Assembly: GCA_003640385.1 (NCBI GenBank)
Contig: RCAB01000468.1
Location: 1-47,501, forward strand
DNA: 47,501 nucleotides
Origin: Setaria digitata
Lineage: Eukaryota > Nematoda > Chromadorea > Rhabditida > Setariidae
Direction: 5' to 3'
Shown: positions 36,707 through 47,501 of the stretch, one piece after another
Layout: every line of letters starts with the position of its first letter
Position numbering within the stretch: the stretch's first letter is position 1
Notes under the pieces: model-generated
The model's input: only the letters and a program-made list of their open reading frames with translations
Databases searched by the model: none
What the model was told of the DNA's origin: nothing
Translations under genes and position numbers: made by a program

Positions 36707-39700
36707 TCATTCATCAATTCTATCACAACCATCAACATCAGAGATACCATTATCTTTCAGAAATGAAGGAGGCTGTTGATCATCACCTGAATGTCGTTGT
36801 ATAGTTACTTCCTGAGAATTTTCATTCGCGGCAGCTATTGAAGAAGATGCTTCCGAGAGCGATTTTTCTATCGCAGGCGTAGTGTCCACATTCTCTCTTC
36901 TAAGCGAACCAGTCTAAAACAAAATTGAAATCAAAAATAAGATCGAATAAAAAAAATGACTAAGAAGACCACTGAAATATTACCAATAAAATCAATATAT
37001 ATATAGTCAGTCAAAATATTAAGTGTATATATATAAATCAATCAATCAACCAATATATATTGATTGATTGATTTATATATATAAACTTAATATTTTGACT
37101 GACCCAAACGAAATATTATTAGATATAATCTTGGGTACCTCATTTGAACTGTCAGCTTCTGCGGCTTGTGATGAATTCGTCGGACTGAATGTAACGCGAG
37201 CAGAGCCAAAAAGACGCGACATTAAACTTCTAGTTGGTACTAAAACATAATTTTTATTTAAAAATGTGTTGTTCTACTTACACACATTCGTTGGTAAAAT
37301 GTGTTGATTTGATTTATAGATACTAACCAAAACCAATAAATCACAAAATTATGCTTCATTTAATCGTATAGTTCTCCATAAAAAAAAGAATCTTAGTCAA
37401 TACAAACCTGGTAGCTGATTAGTTGAGCAATTCGTCGAACCGTCATTTGCACTGCCTAAAATTCTAATAATCATTGAAAAATCTTCTGAAAATTTTTCGA
37501 AGAATAAGGAAGTTTTTTTATAGGTCTAAGCAATCTGAGCAATTTGCAACATCAAAAAATTCTTCTTTTTTCAGATACAAGATACGAAAAACACACTTCT
37601 TTTCAAATAGATTTGCAACACAGGTGTTGAATTTGAATAACCTACGTAATAATTTTAATTATGAAAAAAGGTCGTACACATATGCTAACCAGCACATATT
37701 TTACGTTCCGATAATTCATCGGTGGCAGAAGAACCTTGAAGAGGACGACGTCTGTTACGTGATCCATTTTCCGTCTGTCCGACTATTATTTGTGCTTGAT
37801 GAAGTGCAGCTCGCAACAAAATATCCAAAATGTTATGATGCATTGCATTACTGACTTTTAAAAGCCTTAAAAGTGCTGTTCAAATGATAATCGACTAAGA
37901 GCATGAAACCAAGTAAAAAAAAAAAAAAAAAAATAAATAAAAGTATTTTATTTTCCTATCACAGTTGCCTAAATGAATATAAAATAAAAATATTGTAGCT
38001 AACAAAAAACCTAAAACACACTCATTGTAGGTAGCTGTAACTTGATTTTCGTTTTTGGCGTATAACTTCTTACAAGATGAGTCGATTCTTGCAGATATCT
38101 CGTTCCTCTCAATTAATTTAACAAGTTCATTTTCCAGCTACAATATTAGGGACTATTAGTCACCTTAGCCATCGACAAAAAGATTAGTCCAAAAAGAACC
38201 ACATAATTCACAAAAAAAAAAAAAGAAAAGAAAAGAAAAATCCCACTAATCCTCCGAAAGTGAAGACAGATTAAGAAAAAAAATGAAGCACTTCACTGCT
38301 CATCTCAAAAATAAATGCTATGAAAGCGGAGGAAAAATAATCACGTTAAAAATAAATGGCAAAAAAAAAAATTCCTGTTTTTCATTTATTCAAATAATTA
38401 TAAATAAAAGTATCATTGCTAAAGCCAATAAAAAATNAAAGTAAGTATCATTGCTAAAGCCAATAAAAAATGCTTCCACAGTGAAGAGGGAAAAATTCTA
38501 TGAATATCTGTTAATCTTGGTTCATATAGACTATAACTATTCTATTTAAATACTCGGGGCAAATCTTTAACTGAAAATTTTTTAAAGTGAATACCTCGCT
38601 GACATGAACACGAAAAGTAACAGCCATTTTGTCCATATCAGCAACTGCATAAGGTGTAAAATATTGTACTATAGCTCGCCGCCGAATTAAATGATAAAGC
38701 TCTTTGACATGTGACCAAAGATGCATATTTAAAAGAAGCTGATCACGAATCTGAAAAAAATCTTCACGAACAAAAGCTGAATTGAAAGAAAAATGCACAT
38801 ATTTGTTAGAATGTTCTTTTCTATATGCCGTAAACCTGTTTTTAATATTTAAAGATTTCAAGTATACCATACAAGGTGGAAGAACTAAATTTCTCTAAAA
38901 ACTGTTTGTTTAATTCGATGCCAAACATTTATGATATTTGATGAATAAATTGATTAACATGGGTTTCATTCAATGTGACTATGGAATCGTTGAAGTTTCT
39001 TCACCTCTGTTTTGGGAGAAATAAATGATTGAAAAAACTTTTTATCTTTTTTGAAATATCCTTTTGATCGTCAATTTATTAATTCATTAAGATGAATTTT
39101 GACGTTGAAGGCAACAAAACTGAAAAGCACCCTCGCCTTTATTTGCAATGCCCCATCAACCTTAATCTCATTAATGCGAGAAAAATGCAACTCCACCTAA
39201 CGCGTCCAATAAACGAAAAACACAAGACCCAAGGTAAAAGCTATCACAGAACAAACCTCTTCCAAAATATCAAAACATATTCCAAATTGACTTTTTACAA
39301 ACTTTTGTAGCAATTCAATAAGTTTAGGCTCCGATTCAAGGAATTTCCAGAAAAGCAAGCTTCCCAAAACTTTATCCTTCAATTCAGATCTATCAAATGT
39401 CGCTAATGCACAGATAGTACCAAACATAACAATGTCTTTTGCGGCCAATAAAGCTGGATAATCAAAGTAATCGAATTCAATCTGAAAAAAATAATACTTT
39501 GTTCTTCATTGAACAAATATAGAACTGCATCCGAATAAAAAGAAGATTGTCCAATAATCCTGGTACAGTATTTGTTTTGCAATAAATATATTTATGCACA
39601 AAACGATGAACAGTGTAAATTAAGACTGCTTCATAAACCCATCACACTATTTCCGAGAAACACAACAATCGGTTAGTCTTGGCGACCACTACTACAAATA

Positions 39701-42491
39701 TGACTTCCCGCCCTGCTCTCATTATTTATATTTTAATATTTGTACCAAAGTGAAGTATCACAAAGATTACAAAACAAATACCTTCAAGCATTTTTCGGCC
39801 ACTAGCCTGTAATTTCTCATATTAAGGTAATTCAGAGCAGCAACTGCTCCAACTTTTGCTTTTGCATTATCGATTACTTCCTTCATATTCCTCGTTGCTG
39901 CATAAGTTGAATTTGCTGCCAGACGACCCGGCCGGCTAGTCGACGTTGCAGCCACATTTTCCACTTCCATTGCTTCAACTAAAAGGCTAACTTCATTGTA
40001 GTTTCTTAGAAAAGTTCCCAAATAATTTTGAAAAGATGTCTGAAATAGGCTTTAATTTATATTTAATTTACATAAAAAAGAGTAAAAAAATTTTGTAACA
40101 CGGAAATGAACTTGTACTAAATAAAAAGTCCTTGATATTAATAATTCCCCTTTTAAAATATCAAAAAATTTACCGACACAAAAATAACGAAAACATTCAT
40201 ATGCAGAACAGCGCTTTAATCTGAGCAGAGAGTTTTTTAAACTTTGCATGCACAAGATGCATAAAATAACGCTTAAAGTCAGACCCGAAACACTACCAAT
40301 GCAGGATAAAAACATTGAATATTTATTACATCGAACTTATGATCGAGATATCGAACTTTCTTAACTTATACTTTACTGTAGCTAATCAGATTAGGGAAAA
40401 AATATGTCTATGTAAACAACGTAAAACCAAATATGCATTTGTATTCGTTTTAATGAAGATAATAAGCAAATCAATAGTTAAAATTCATACTCAGAGCTCT
40501 TTCGACTTGCGTAAGGAGAGGCTCTACCCGATGCCAGTGATTAAGATATATTGTCACTTCTATCCAGCTCAGCAGCATCTATAACCCAAGAAAAGTACTG
40601 AAACAGAAAATAAACAAAGAAACACAAAAAAAATTTACTGAAACAGAAAATAAACAAAGAGACAAAAAAAATTTACTGAAACAATTCCGAAAATTTGATG
40701 CGTGTAATTATTCTTCAAATTATAAAACCCCAAAAAAATTTTCCCGTTTTAAGGTTAAGCAGAATTAGTAACGAACAAGAACATGAAAGATACACTGAAG
40801 ATTCAAATTCATTAACAGCATAAAGCATCAAGAAAAAAGTGAAATGGATTTTCAACGAATAATCAAGAGCGGAAAATGTACAACGCTGAACAACAGTGTC
40901 CCTTAGTTATGATAAAAAAAAATTAAGAAAGACCTCGATGATATGTTTTGGTGAAGTGCAATATTCTCGTATTCCACGACCATACAGTTTCGCAGCTTCC
41001 TGCAGTTGTCCCATGGCGATCTGCTGCTCAAAAAGATCATGCATAGTTCGCCTCGTAGATTCCTACAACTTCTTAACGACTAATTTCCAATAAAATTTAT
41101 TCTAGATTAAAACTAGACATATTAATCTTGATTTGGTGTTATTAAGCAAATTTTTACTTTATCAACGTACCTTCACTCCTTCTTCTTTCTGCCTTTTGAA
41201 TTCAACTGCCAGCATATCCAGACGAGCTTGTGATTTTGCTGTGGTTGCATCCATCCACTGTGAATTCAAGCGAGGCAAATCATCTGCAGTATTCATATCT
41301 GTCGAAGCAGCAGCTGTATGCATTTCAAGCGGTGTTGCACGAAGTGCGTTCAAGCGGTGATGAGCTGCTACATATACTTGCACATTTGAAGTATGCTGCA
41401 GAGTAAGCAATCGATCTCTTGTATTTCAAATTACTTGTACTAATATGAAAAACAGTCCATCCAGCTACTGCTGCTGAATGTGGAGTATTACTGATATTAA
41501 ATTCACATTTTATTTTATAATTTTATCCCCATCGAAGACAAATTTAAAATAGCTTAAAACGGCAGAGTGAAATAAAAGGAAATAATTACCTCGACAATAT
41601 AGTTAATAAGCATAACTAGTGCATCTTTCTGTAATGGAGGACAAGTATCTGCTATGAATAATAGTCGATTAATTAATGCATAGCCTACAATGACTTATTA
41701 TTTGAAGATTCTTTGGAAACTGCAAGCAAATATGAGGATAATTCCACTGAAGTCTCATCCCCAGCATAAAATTACTTCTTCAAGTTTTAGCCCTGCTGCA
41801 GAGAGCTACCGAAAAACAGTTTTGAGAAAAGATAAAATTTGGTGATGCGGTTTTAATAACAAAGTATAATGGGCAAGAATTTATAAATGTTAATAAATTA
41901 AGTGCCAAAAACAGGTCCAAGAAACTTTTTAAAGTTTTGTGACAAAGAGGTTACTAAGCAAACAAAAATGCATAGGCAAAAAGTAACTTTATGAAGTGAT
42001 TTTAGCCCTGATATAACATAAAATTTATCCAAATTCTATCACGCTAAGCTGCGTAAATGTACACTTCTTCATTTCTGTGGCAGTAGAAAAATTTTTGAAA
42101 ACACATATTTCCTTGAAATATTTAAGGGAAATATTTAAGCTCAGAATGACTCAATGAAACTACCTGTATAACTCGTTCTAACTGCTTCCAGATCAAATGG
42201 TACAGAATTAACAACATTCTCTGCAGGAATGGTAGCAAGAGGAGCTTTTTGGATACCACTACCTGCAGCAATATACTAATATAATAACTTCGCTTCTTGG
42301 TAATAAAATTAGTGAAAATAAGCTGTAACAATCTTAAACTTACCATTATCTCCTGGAAATACAGGTGAAACCATAGGATGGCCAACAAATTCATCATCTA
42401 TTTCATTTGCATTGTTCAGATCGAAATCGGTATCATCAATAGGTTCCTCAACGTGAGCATCCATCGCTTCGTCCGGATCTGGCACCGACAT
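36707..42491 (-). CDS. csn-1: COP9 signalosome complex subunit 1
   Basis: Exons 5' to 3': 42491-42344, 42262-42164, 41684-41590, 41395-41171, 41062-40934, 40578-40491 (alternative), 40039-39782 (or shortened, starting at 39978), 39481-39257, 38750-38595, 38137-38011, 37854-37690, 37455-37408, 37239-37139, 36913-36707; 669 residues in one form, 660 in the other. CSN1 is a scaffold of the COP9 signalosome, which removes NEDD8 from cullins. Similarity to human GPS1 (recalled) is clear in LFIADTCPPLQKDAL, SPKHII, FGTICALATFDRSEL, and the PCI region LLNMHLWSHVKELYHLIRRRAIVQYFTPYAVADM with LENELVKLIE and ARIDS. The acidic N-terminus (about 49 residues) and the serine/acid-rich C-terminus (last 100) are longer than in the human protein. 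The acceptor before 37854 (TTAAAAG) is weak. The gene is divergent from mes-2. Confidence 0.9.
37006..37103. repeat. 43-bp inverted repeat (hairpin) in the last csn-1 intron
   Basis: Arms 37006-37048 and 37061-37103 are reverse complements over 43 bases with one mismatch, around a 12-base loop. The outer parts (GTCAGTCAAAATATTAAG and its complement) are unique sequence; the inner parts are TA and ATCA repeats. The whole hairpin fits within the 225-base intron between exons 37239-37139 and 36913-36707. Confidence 0.9.
38410..38471. other. Duplicated segment around a single N (probable assembly join)
   Basis: About 27 bases ending in AAAGCCAATAAAAAAT occur at 38410-38436 and again at about 38445-38471, with N at 38437. 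It lies in the csn-1 intron between exons 38750-38595 and 38137-38011. The layout repeats that of the N at 1179 and suggests overlapping contig ends. Confidence 0.75.
39979..40039 (-). other. Alternative 5' part of csn-1 exon 7 (helix version B)
   Basis: If exon 6 is skipped, exon 5 (phase 0) joins in frame to the acceptor TTTCAG at 40040-40041 and reads TSFQNYLGTFLRNYNEVSLLV. FLRNYNEV occupies the same place as YLNHWHRV of version A and YLQNWSHV of human CSN1. The 61 bases here are then coding; otherwise they are intron. Confidence 0.5.
40491..40578 (-). other. Alternative csn-1 exon 6 (helix version A)
   Basis: An 88-base exon follows a TTATAG acceptor and ends at CTGA|GTATGA in phase 1. 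It reads MLLSWIEVTIYLNHW then HRVEPLLTQVERAL, which matches the spacing of human MCLNVIKVSVYLQNW exactly. Its phase fits only the internal acceptor CCTTTTAG ending at 39979 within the next exon. Joined to that exon's upstream acceptor it would hit a stop within 15 codons. Confidence 0.6.
40596..40683. repeat. About 40-bp tandem repeat beside the alternative csn-1 exon
   Basis: TACTGAAACAGAAAATAAAC begins units at 40596 and 40636, with a partial third at 40674. The units are 40 and 38 bases. It lies just upstream of the alternative exon in transcript order, so it overlaps the region where branch point and pyrimidine tract of that exon would be. Confidence 0.75.
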
Positions 42492-43510
42492 TCTTTTCTA
42501 CTTTCAAGGAATTTACTCTTACAACAACTCATTACTTGAAAGATCACTGGTTCAAATACGCTAGCAGGAAAAAAAAAACTATAATATAAATAATGCAGAC
42601 AGGAAGAATTTCACTAACCCATTTTAAAATTTTAATCAGACGAAGAGTTAGGAGGAGAAGAGCCAACTTCCAGCTTGCCTATCTACATCGGTACTACCCG
42701 ATTGTTACTATCTCGCACCTCCGTTACATTATATCTATCCCGATAAAAAGAGCTACAGTCATCAGATATGGAATGAAAAATGAAATTTATTTTAAACTTC
42801 GATCAACTGATCAGAGAAGGAAATCATTAATAAAATGACACAGAATACTGACCATACACAAAGGATGGAAGTAGTAAAATGAAAAAAAGCCTATTAATTG
42901 AGGTCATTGGTCATGTTCTAGAATCACGGTCAAAGGTCACCAATGACCTGGACCTTCTCAAAAACACTGTGAACACTAACACCAACTACATTGATCTTAT
43001 ACAAACCAAATATCTCTGTATCTCCAATACAATCATCATCTGTGTCTAATTTGCAACATTTCTTTCCCGCTTTCTTGCACAGTGACAGGATTGTGAAATG
43101 AATTGAGTTGCGACTAAGAGATGGAATAATTTGAGCTTAGCGGAAATGAAGAGTAGTAGAGAGTGTAAGCAAGAAGGAATGAGACTTAGAAGTGAACTAG
43201 TGATTGTTTGGAGCTAGATGGAACAGTGGATGAGAGTGTTTGATAAGAGATGAAGCAAGAATGGACTGATCACAGAGCTGTCATATAAGTAGTACAGTTG
43301 ATTGGCCTGGGAATAACTGCTCTTGCTTGCCATCATTTCTCATTGTTTAATTTTCTAAGGACAGAATTGAAAGCTGTGTTAGTTTGAAAATGTGATAAGA
43401 AGTAAACTAGATTAGTTCTATTTTTCATCTTATTATCAGGAATGGATTGGATTGGTTAAAAATTGGCTTGTGAGAAGCGATAATCGGAAGTTTACAGCGA
43501 TAAATCTGAT
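42492..43510. promoter_or_regulatory. Shared divergent promoter region of csn-1 and mes-2
   Basis: About 1 kb between two start codons pointing away from each other. The mes-2 side (about 43,100-43,500) is richer in G and probably holds 5' UTR, with acceptor-like ATTATCAG near 43440 and TTTACAG near 43497. The csn-1 side holds the half-site cluster at 42901-42949. No additional gene is seen. Confidence 0.6.
42901..42949. promoter_or_regulatory. Palindromic cluster of nuclear-receptor half-sites with heat-shock-like core
   Basis: AGGTCATTGGT at 42901-42911 is repeated in inverse at 42939-42949. Between them is GGTCAAAGGTCA (42928-42939), one base short of a perfect direct repeat spaced by one (DR1), the site bound by HNF4/RXR-type receptors. 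TTCTAGAA (42916-42923) has the TTCnnGAA form of a heat-shock element core. About five GGTCA half-sites lie in 49 bases. Binding is inferred from sequence only. Confidence 0.6.
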
Positions 43511-46500
43511 ATGGATACTCCTAATAATAGTCGTAATATCGGTAAAAGAGGAATCAAAAATGATGGACAAGTGAGCCGTGGAGCTAAGCGACGTTGTTTT
43601 AAGAAGGACCAATTAAAAGAGGATGTTCGTTGTAAAATTTTTTCTTTTCTTAATTTGTAATGTAGTCAGTATTTTATCATTGCATACTTTATCATTTATG
43701 AAGTGATTATTTATCAAATAAGTAGATAATTATTTTATTAATGCATTTATCAAGTAATTGTTTAGATTCCTGAAATTGTGTCAGTCTTTTCCCTCTTTTT
43801 TTTTTTTTTTTCAATGCCTTTGTTCCATTACTAGATAAATATGGAGAGAGAAGTATTATATTATATTTTTCAAATTTTCCATGTTTCAGGTTGGAAATGA
43901 GGATTCTGGCGAAGAGAAATCATGTAGGGGATGGAAGGAAGATGAAGATGCTCCACTTCCCAAGCAGTTATGTGATGATGTTGCTCGAATTTACGAAGAT
44001 GTTATGGGTCGTTATAGAAATATGATTGATGCTGAAGGCCTTGTATGTATTATTATTTCAGTAATTAAAATTTTTTAAAAGTTTTTTTTTTTTAGTGAAT
44101 TAGTTATTTTTGTTTGGAAACTTCTGAGCAAATTTTTTGAAATTTGGATACGCTTCTTGAAAATTCTACTTTGTTAAAACTATAAGTTGTAATTCTAGAA
44201 ACTCTATCACAAAATGCTACGCGAAGAACCACGCAAGAAGTATGTTGTAAGTTTTCATCACAAATGTCATTGTGCAGTGTTAGGTTACTGGACTTCTCTT
44301 GCTGTTTTTAAGAGACTATGCTATGAGCATCCTTAACCATATTCAAAATTTTCAAAATCAATAAATGTTATGTACTATATGTATTTCTTTGTTTATTCAA
44401 TTGTTTTTCATTAATGTATTCGTCGTTGTATTCATCTTTTTTGTTAGTAAAAGTCCATTTTGCCCTGCAAATCTTACATGGTGAGCATACCAAAAGCTTC
44501 AAAAGGCATAAAATGGAAGATCCTAGTTTCGAAATGGTAAGAAAATTAGATTAAATGTTTCTTTAGTCTTCCTTACCATTATAGTGATGTAGAATTATGA
44601 TGCAATCAATATATTTCTAGGTTTTAATGGTAACAATAAATTGATTTAGCTTTCTTAGTTTATCTATATTTTTTGGTAATTGCATAGAAAAGTGCTGAGA
44701 TACAGGAACTTTACACAGTAAGATTCATGAAAACCTTACATGGAGCATGAGTCTGGCTGATGCTTCTTTTGTACTGGCTTATTATTTTAGTGTAGCTTGC
44801 TTAATACTACACCTTTTGTAGGACTTATAATGAGAAGAATTTAATGAAAGAATTACCATGATCATAATAAAACCATATTAAGCCTTTTTTCTTATTTTAC
44901 GAAATTTCTTTTTTTTTTTTTTTGCAGACAACAAGCAGGGTGAAGCCCCTAAATCTAAAACCAATGTCAGAACAACCAACATATTTTACACTGCGCTCAG
45001 CGATGAATGCAATCCTACAGAAATGCCCGTCAAAATGCATTGAAGCTGTTATGAGCACACCGAAAATGCAGTACTGGACACTCACCGAATGCAACATCCT
45101 GGTTTCTTTTTTTAATGAACTTTTTACTTTTGTTCTATGAAATGAAATCTTTGAATTTATCCTAATTTTTATTTACTTCAGTTCTTGATAAGTTTGTGCA
45201 AATGTGGAAACATTAGATTTGATTCTAATGTATTGTTTTTCTCAGTGTGAAGATGAACGCACACTGTCACACATTCCATTTCTGGGTGATCATGAAGATG
45301 ATGATATTGGTTTTGGCGAAGAATTATTAAAGACTTTTCAGGAAGTGAGTGTCTTGAAATATAAATGAAAATATGAACTGAAAAATTTTTTCTAGTTTCT
45401 CCTTTTTTTACAAACAATTTTGCTTGATTCTGTGTTTTTAAAGGGTATACATGGCACCAAAGTTGGTTGTGGTTCATTTATCAATGATCACATACTCTAC
45501 CAAGTTTTGAAAAAATTGTTCGATAAGTATTCAGATATTGGTGAGTTTAAAAAGACGTGCTTTAGCTAGATTATTGTTTCAGTGATGTCGGCAGTTATTA
45601 AAATGTTCCAATTCAGAATTTACAAGACTAGTTAACTTAAAATTCACCTGATTACTGTTTTAGTTCATCCCATGGATGATGTGGATACAAAGTTAAGCTT
45701 TTTTCTACTTTTTAAATACGTATCTTTCCGAATATCTTATCATTAAGAGTAAACCATATATATATCCAAAAAATATATATAGATTCTGATTTCAGCTGAC
45801 CAACTAATATACCGAGCAGTTTATGAACAGTTTCCGAATAAAGCTTCAGTCCAGCAGCTTCCTTTCCTGTTTGTTTCTAATTCATTTATGAGTAAACTTT
45901 TAACAGATATGAGATATCTTGGTTTCAAATGATTTTGAATTATCAATCCCTATGCTGTAAACTTTTCATTTTCGCTATAACCATCTCACACTTTTTTTTT
46001 TTTGCATATTAGGTTCGAGGATTTAAAACGACGCTTTGGTCCATCAGATTTGTTCACGGAAGAAAATGGTCAGTCAGAATTTCTGGATACAAAAGCGCTT
46101 CATTCATTTCAGCTTCTTCTATGTAATCGTTGTCTCACGTACGATTGCCTCATTCATGGTTCGCTTTTGTAGTTGTGTTGACAGGAGGAATTTAGCAAGG
46201 AATTAAGCAGACTTACTAGATTCATACACGTTAACTAGAACTGTTGGCTTCACCTTGTCCTGTGACAGTTTTGAAAAAAGAATTCTTCATTTTGTTCGGT
46301 TTTTTTGAAAGCTTGGCTCCTGATTTTAATAACTTGAACATGCTATTTTGCTTTTGTAATTTTCGTGCAATTCTGCATTTAGGCGTCAATGCAACTGAGA
46401 CAGAAGTCCGACGACGTCGTGGAGTGGCAAGTGTTGAGCCTTGTGGACCACAGTGTTTCAGGCATTTAACAAAAGAAATGGTTTAAATTTACTGATTCAG

Positions 46501-47501
46501 AACGGTCAATCAGTGAATAAATAATTTTTAAATTTCCTCTTTTGTATACTTCTTCATTAATTGCAGATTATGTGGCGATTAATAAGTTGAAAAGCGTCTT
46601 ATTTTTGAGTCATAGTTGAGAGCTTTTTTTTTTTGGCCTTTTTCCATTCATTTATATATTTCGACATATCGACTGAAGCCTCTTTATTTCATCACTTTAA
46701 AAGTTTGAGAAGAATTAGATGAGGAAGGTTTCGCTTAACTTTCTAATACTAGACATGATAAATTATCTTTTTATATTTGAGTGCAATTGGTTTTCATTGC
46801 ATTCCTTCAGAAAATTTATGCTTATAGGAGGAGGCAAAGCGCCGTTGTGCTTCTCCACCAGATGCGAAAACAATAAATGCTATATTGAATATAAAAACAG
46901 AAGATATCAGCTGGACTGCACAACAGGAATCAATGCTTATTGCTTTGCGGCGTACTTACAAAAATGATTTTTGCAAATTAGCTGAAGTTCTGAATTTGGT
47001 TATAGAAAATGCACCGCCAAAGTCTTGCCGAGAAGTGGGCGCCTTTACTTTTGTACAAAGAATATATTTTTTGCAAAATCAAGATCTTCCGATGCCGACT
47101 GTTTCATATTTGCAGTTATATGCCTATTCTTTTCGCACAGCGCCTATATCACCGAGAGCCGACGTTTCACCAAATTCACCACCGAAAAAGAAAAAGTAAT
47201 TCTTTGTTGAATATAAAGAAGCTGTGGATACATCAGATGTCCTTTTCATAGTAATTTTAGTAACTGCTTGTTTTTAAAGTTTTTCTGCAGTTACTAATTT
47301 GAAATTGGTCGATTTTACACCCAAGACGGGAATACGCGTCTATTGAAATAGCACTTGCAAAAAATATATGACATTATCGTGAAACATAGGGTAAACATGT
47401 GTACTAAAAAGGTGTTTCCTTTGCAAAAAGAAAGCATCAGCAGAAAGTACTCTGGAATGCTCAAGATAAAGGTGTAAGAGAGCAATATATATATATATAT
47501 A
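43511..47501 (+). CDS. mes-2: Enhancer-of-zeste/MES-2 histone H3K27 methyltransferase, N-terminal half
   Basis: Exons: 43511-43624, 43890-44042, 44199-44250, 44448-44536, 44688-44717, 44928-45101, 45246-45344, 45444-45540, 45796-45868, 46013-46158, 46383-46480, 46828-47195, then off the window; about 497 residues visible. E(z) is the catalytic subunit of Polycomb repressive complex 2. Conserved stretches, recalled from EZH2: MQYWTLTECNILCEDERTLSHIPFLGD (split over two exons), CGSFINDHILY, SFQLLLCNRCLTYDCLIHG, EPCGPQCFRHL, and a SANT-like ISWTAQQESMLIALRRTYKN with SCREVGAF. It then reaches PPKKKK, where EZH2 has its basic stretch before the CXC domain. The TAA after KKKK is probably intronic, since AAAAA|GTAATT is a donor in phase 2. 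CXC and SET domains must lie to the right. The early exons (43511-44536) are the least certain: donors GAT|GTTCGT and TAA|GTTTTC are weak. Confidence 0.88.
44688..44717 (+). other. 30-base microexon of mes-2
   Basis: TTGCATAG precedes and GTAAGA follows a 30-base open stretch reading KSAEIQELYT, phase 0 on both sides. Flanking exons also meet in phase 0, so it can be included or skipped without a frame change. Confidence 0.55.

Noticed and set aside
40052..40315. An 87-codon minus-strand reading frame between csn-1 exons 6 and 7.
   Set aside because: It has no usable acceptor and donor in phase, and nothing in it resembles the CSN1 segment expected there.

Overview
The window looks like nuclear DNA of a parasitic nematode of the filarial/spirurid type. 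The evidence is strong A+T bias with countless poly-A/poly-T runs, many small exons with GT-AG introns, polypyrimidine-AG sites a few bases before start codons that look like spliced-leader acceptors, and proteins that are clearly nematode (a CX-module protein, a Kunitz/lustrin-repeat protein, a GPA-3-type G alpha). It is a draft assembly: two single-N positions each sit between duplicated flanks. All gene models below were made by eye from splice signals, reading-frame continuity and recalled family sequence; nothing was aligned or searched.

Layout. (1) 239-9669, minus: 23 exons of a secreted multidomain protein built from alternating four-cysteine Kunitz-like domains and lustrin-type cysteine-rich domains; it runs off the left edge. 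(2) 9694-15485: gene-poor divergent intergenic DNA. (3) 15486-15793: a 31-bp minisatellite carrying about ten GATA-type sites, directly upstream of (4) 15851-20893, plus: a 12-exon 4-coumarate-CoA-ligase-like acyl-CoA synthetase. (5) 25016-26822, plus: a 201-residue type I membrane CX-module protein. (6) 27153-27224, plus: tRNA-Thr(AGT). (7) 27649-32309, minus: an eight-exon G protein alpha subunit, ortholog of C. elegans gpa-3. (8) 36707-42491, minus: COP9 signalosome subunit 1 (csn-1). (9) 43511-right edge, plus: the N-terminal half of an Enhancer-of-zeste/MES-2 histone methyltransferase; CXC and SET regions lie outside.

The genes do not form one pathway. They cover extracellular matrix or cuticle structure, fatty-acid activation, chemosensory G-protein signalling, cullin deneddylation and Polycomb silencing. 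csn-1 and mes-2 are divergent and share a 1-kb promoter region that holds a compact cluster of nuclear-receptor-type half-sites around a heat-shock-like core.

Points most worth a second look: the TGATAA minisatellite in front of the synthetase; two alternative helix-coding segments in csn-1 whose phases make them mutually exclusive; two GC-AG introns with the same GCTAG core; a proline in the G alpha P-loop; twelve Kunitz domains that all lack the C14-C38 disulfide; a 43-bp inverted repeat in the last csn-1 intron; and a canonical G-quadruplex motif in otherwise A+T-rich DNA. I did not find an obviously new biological system.
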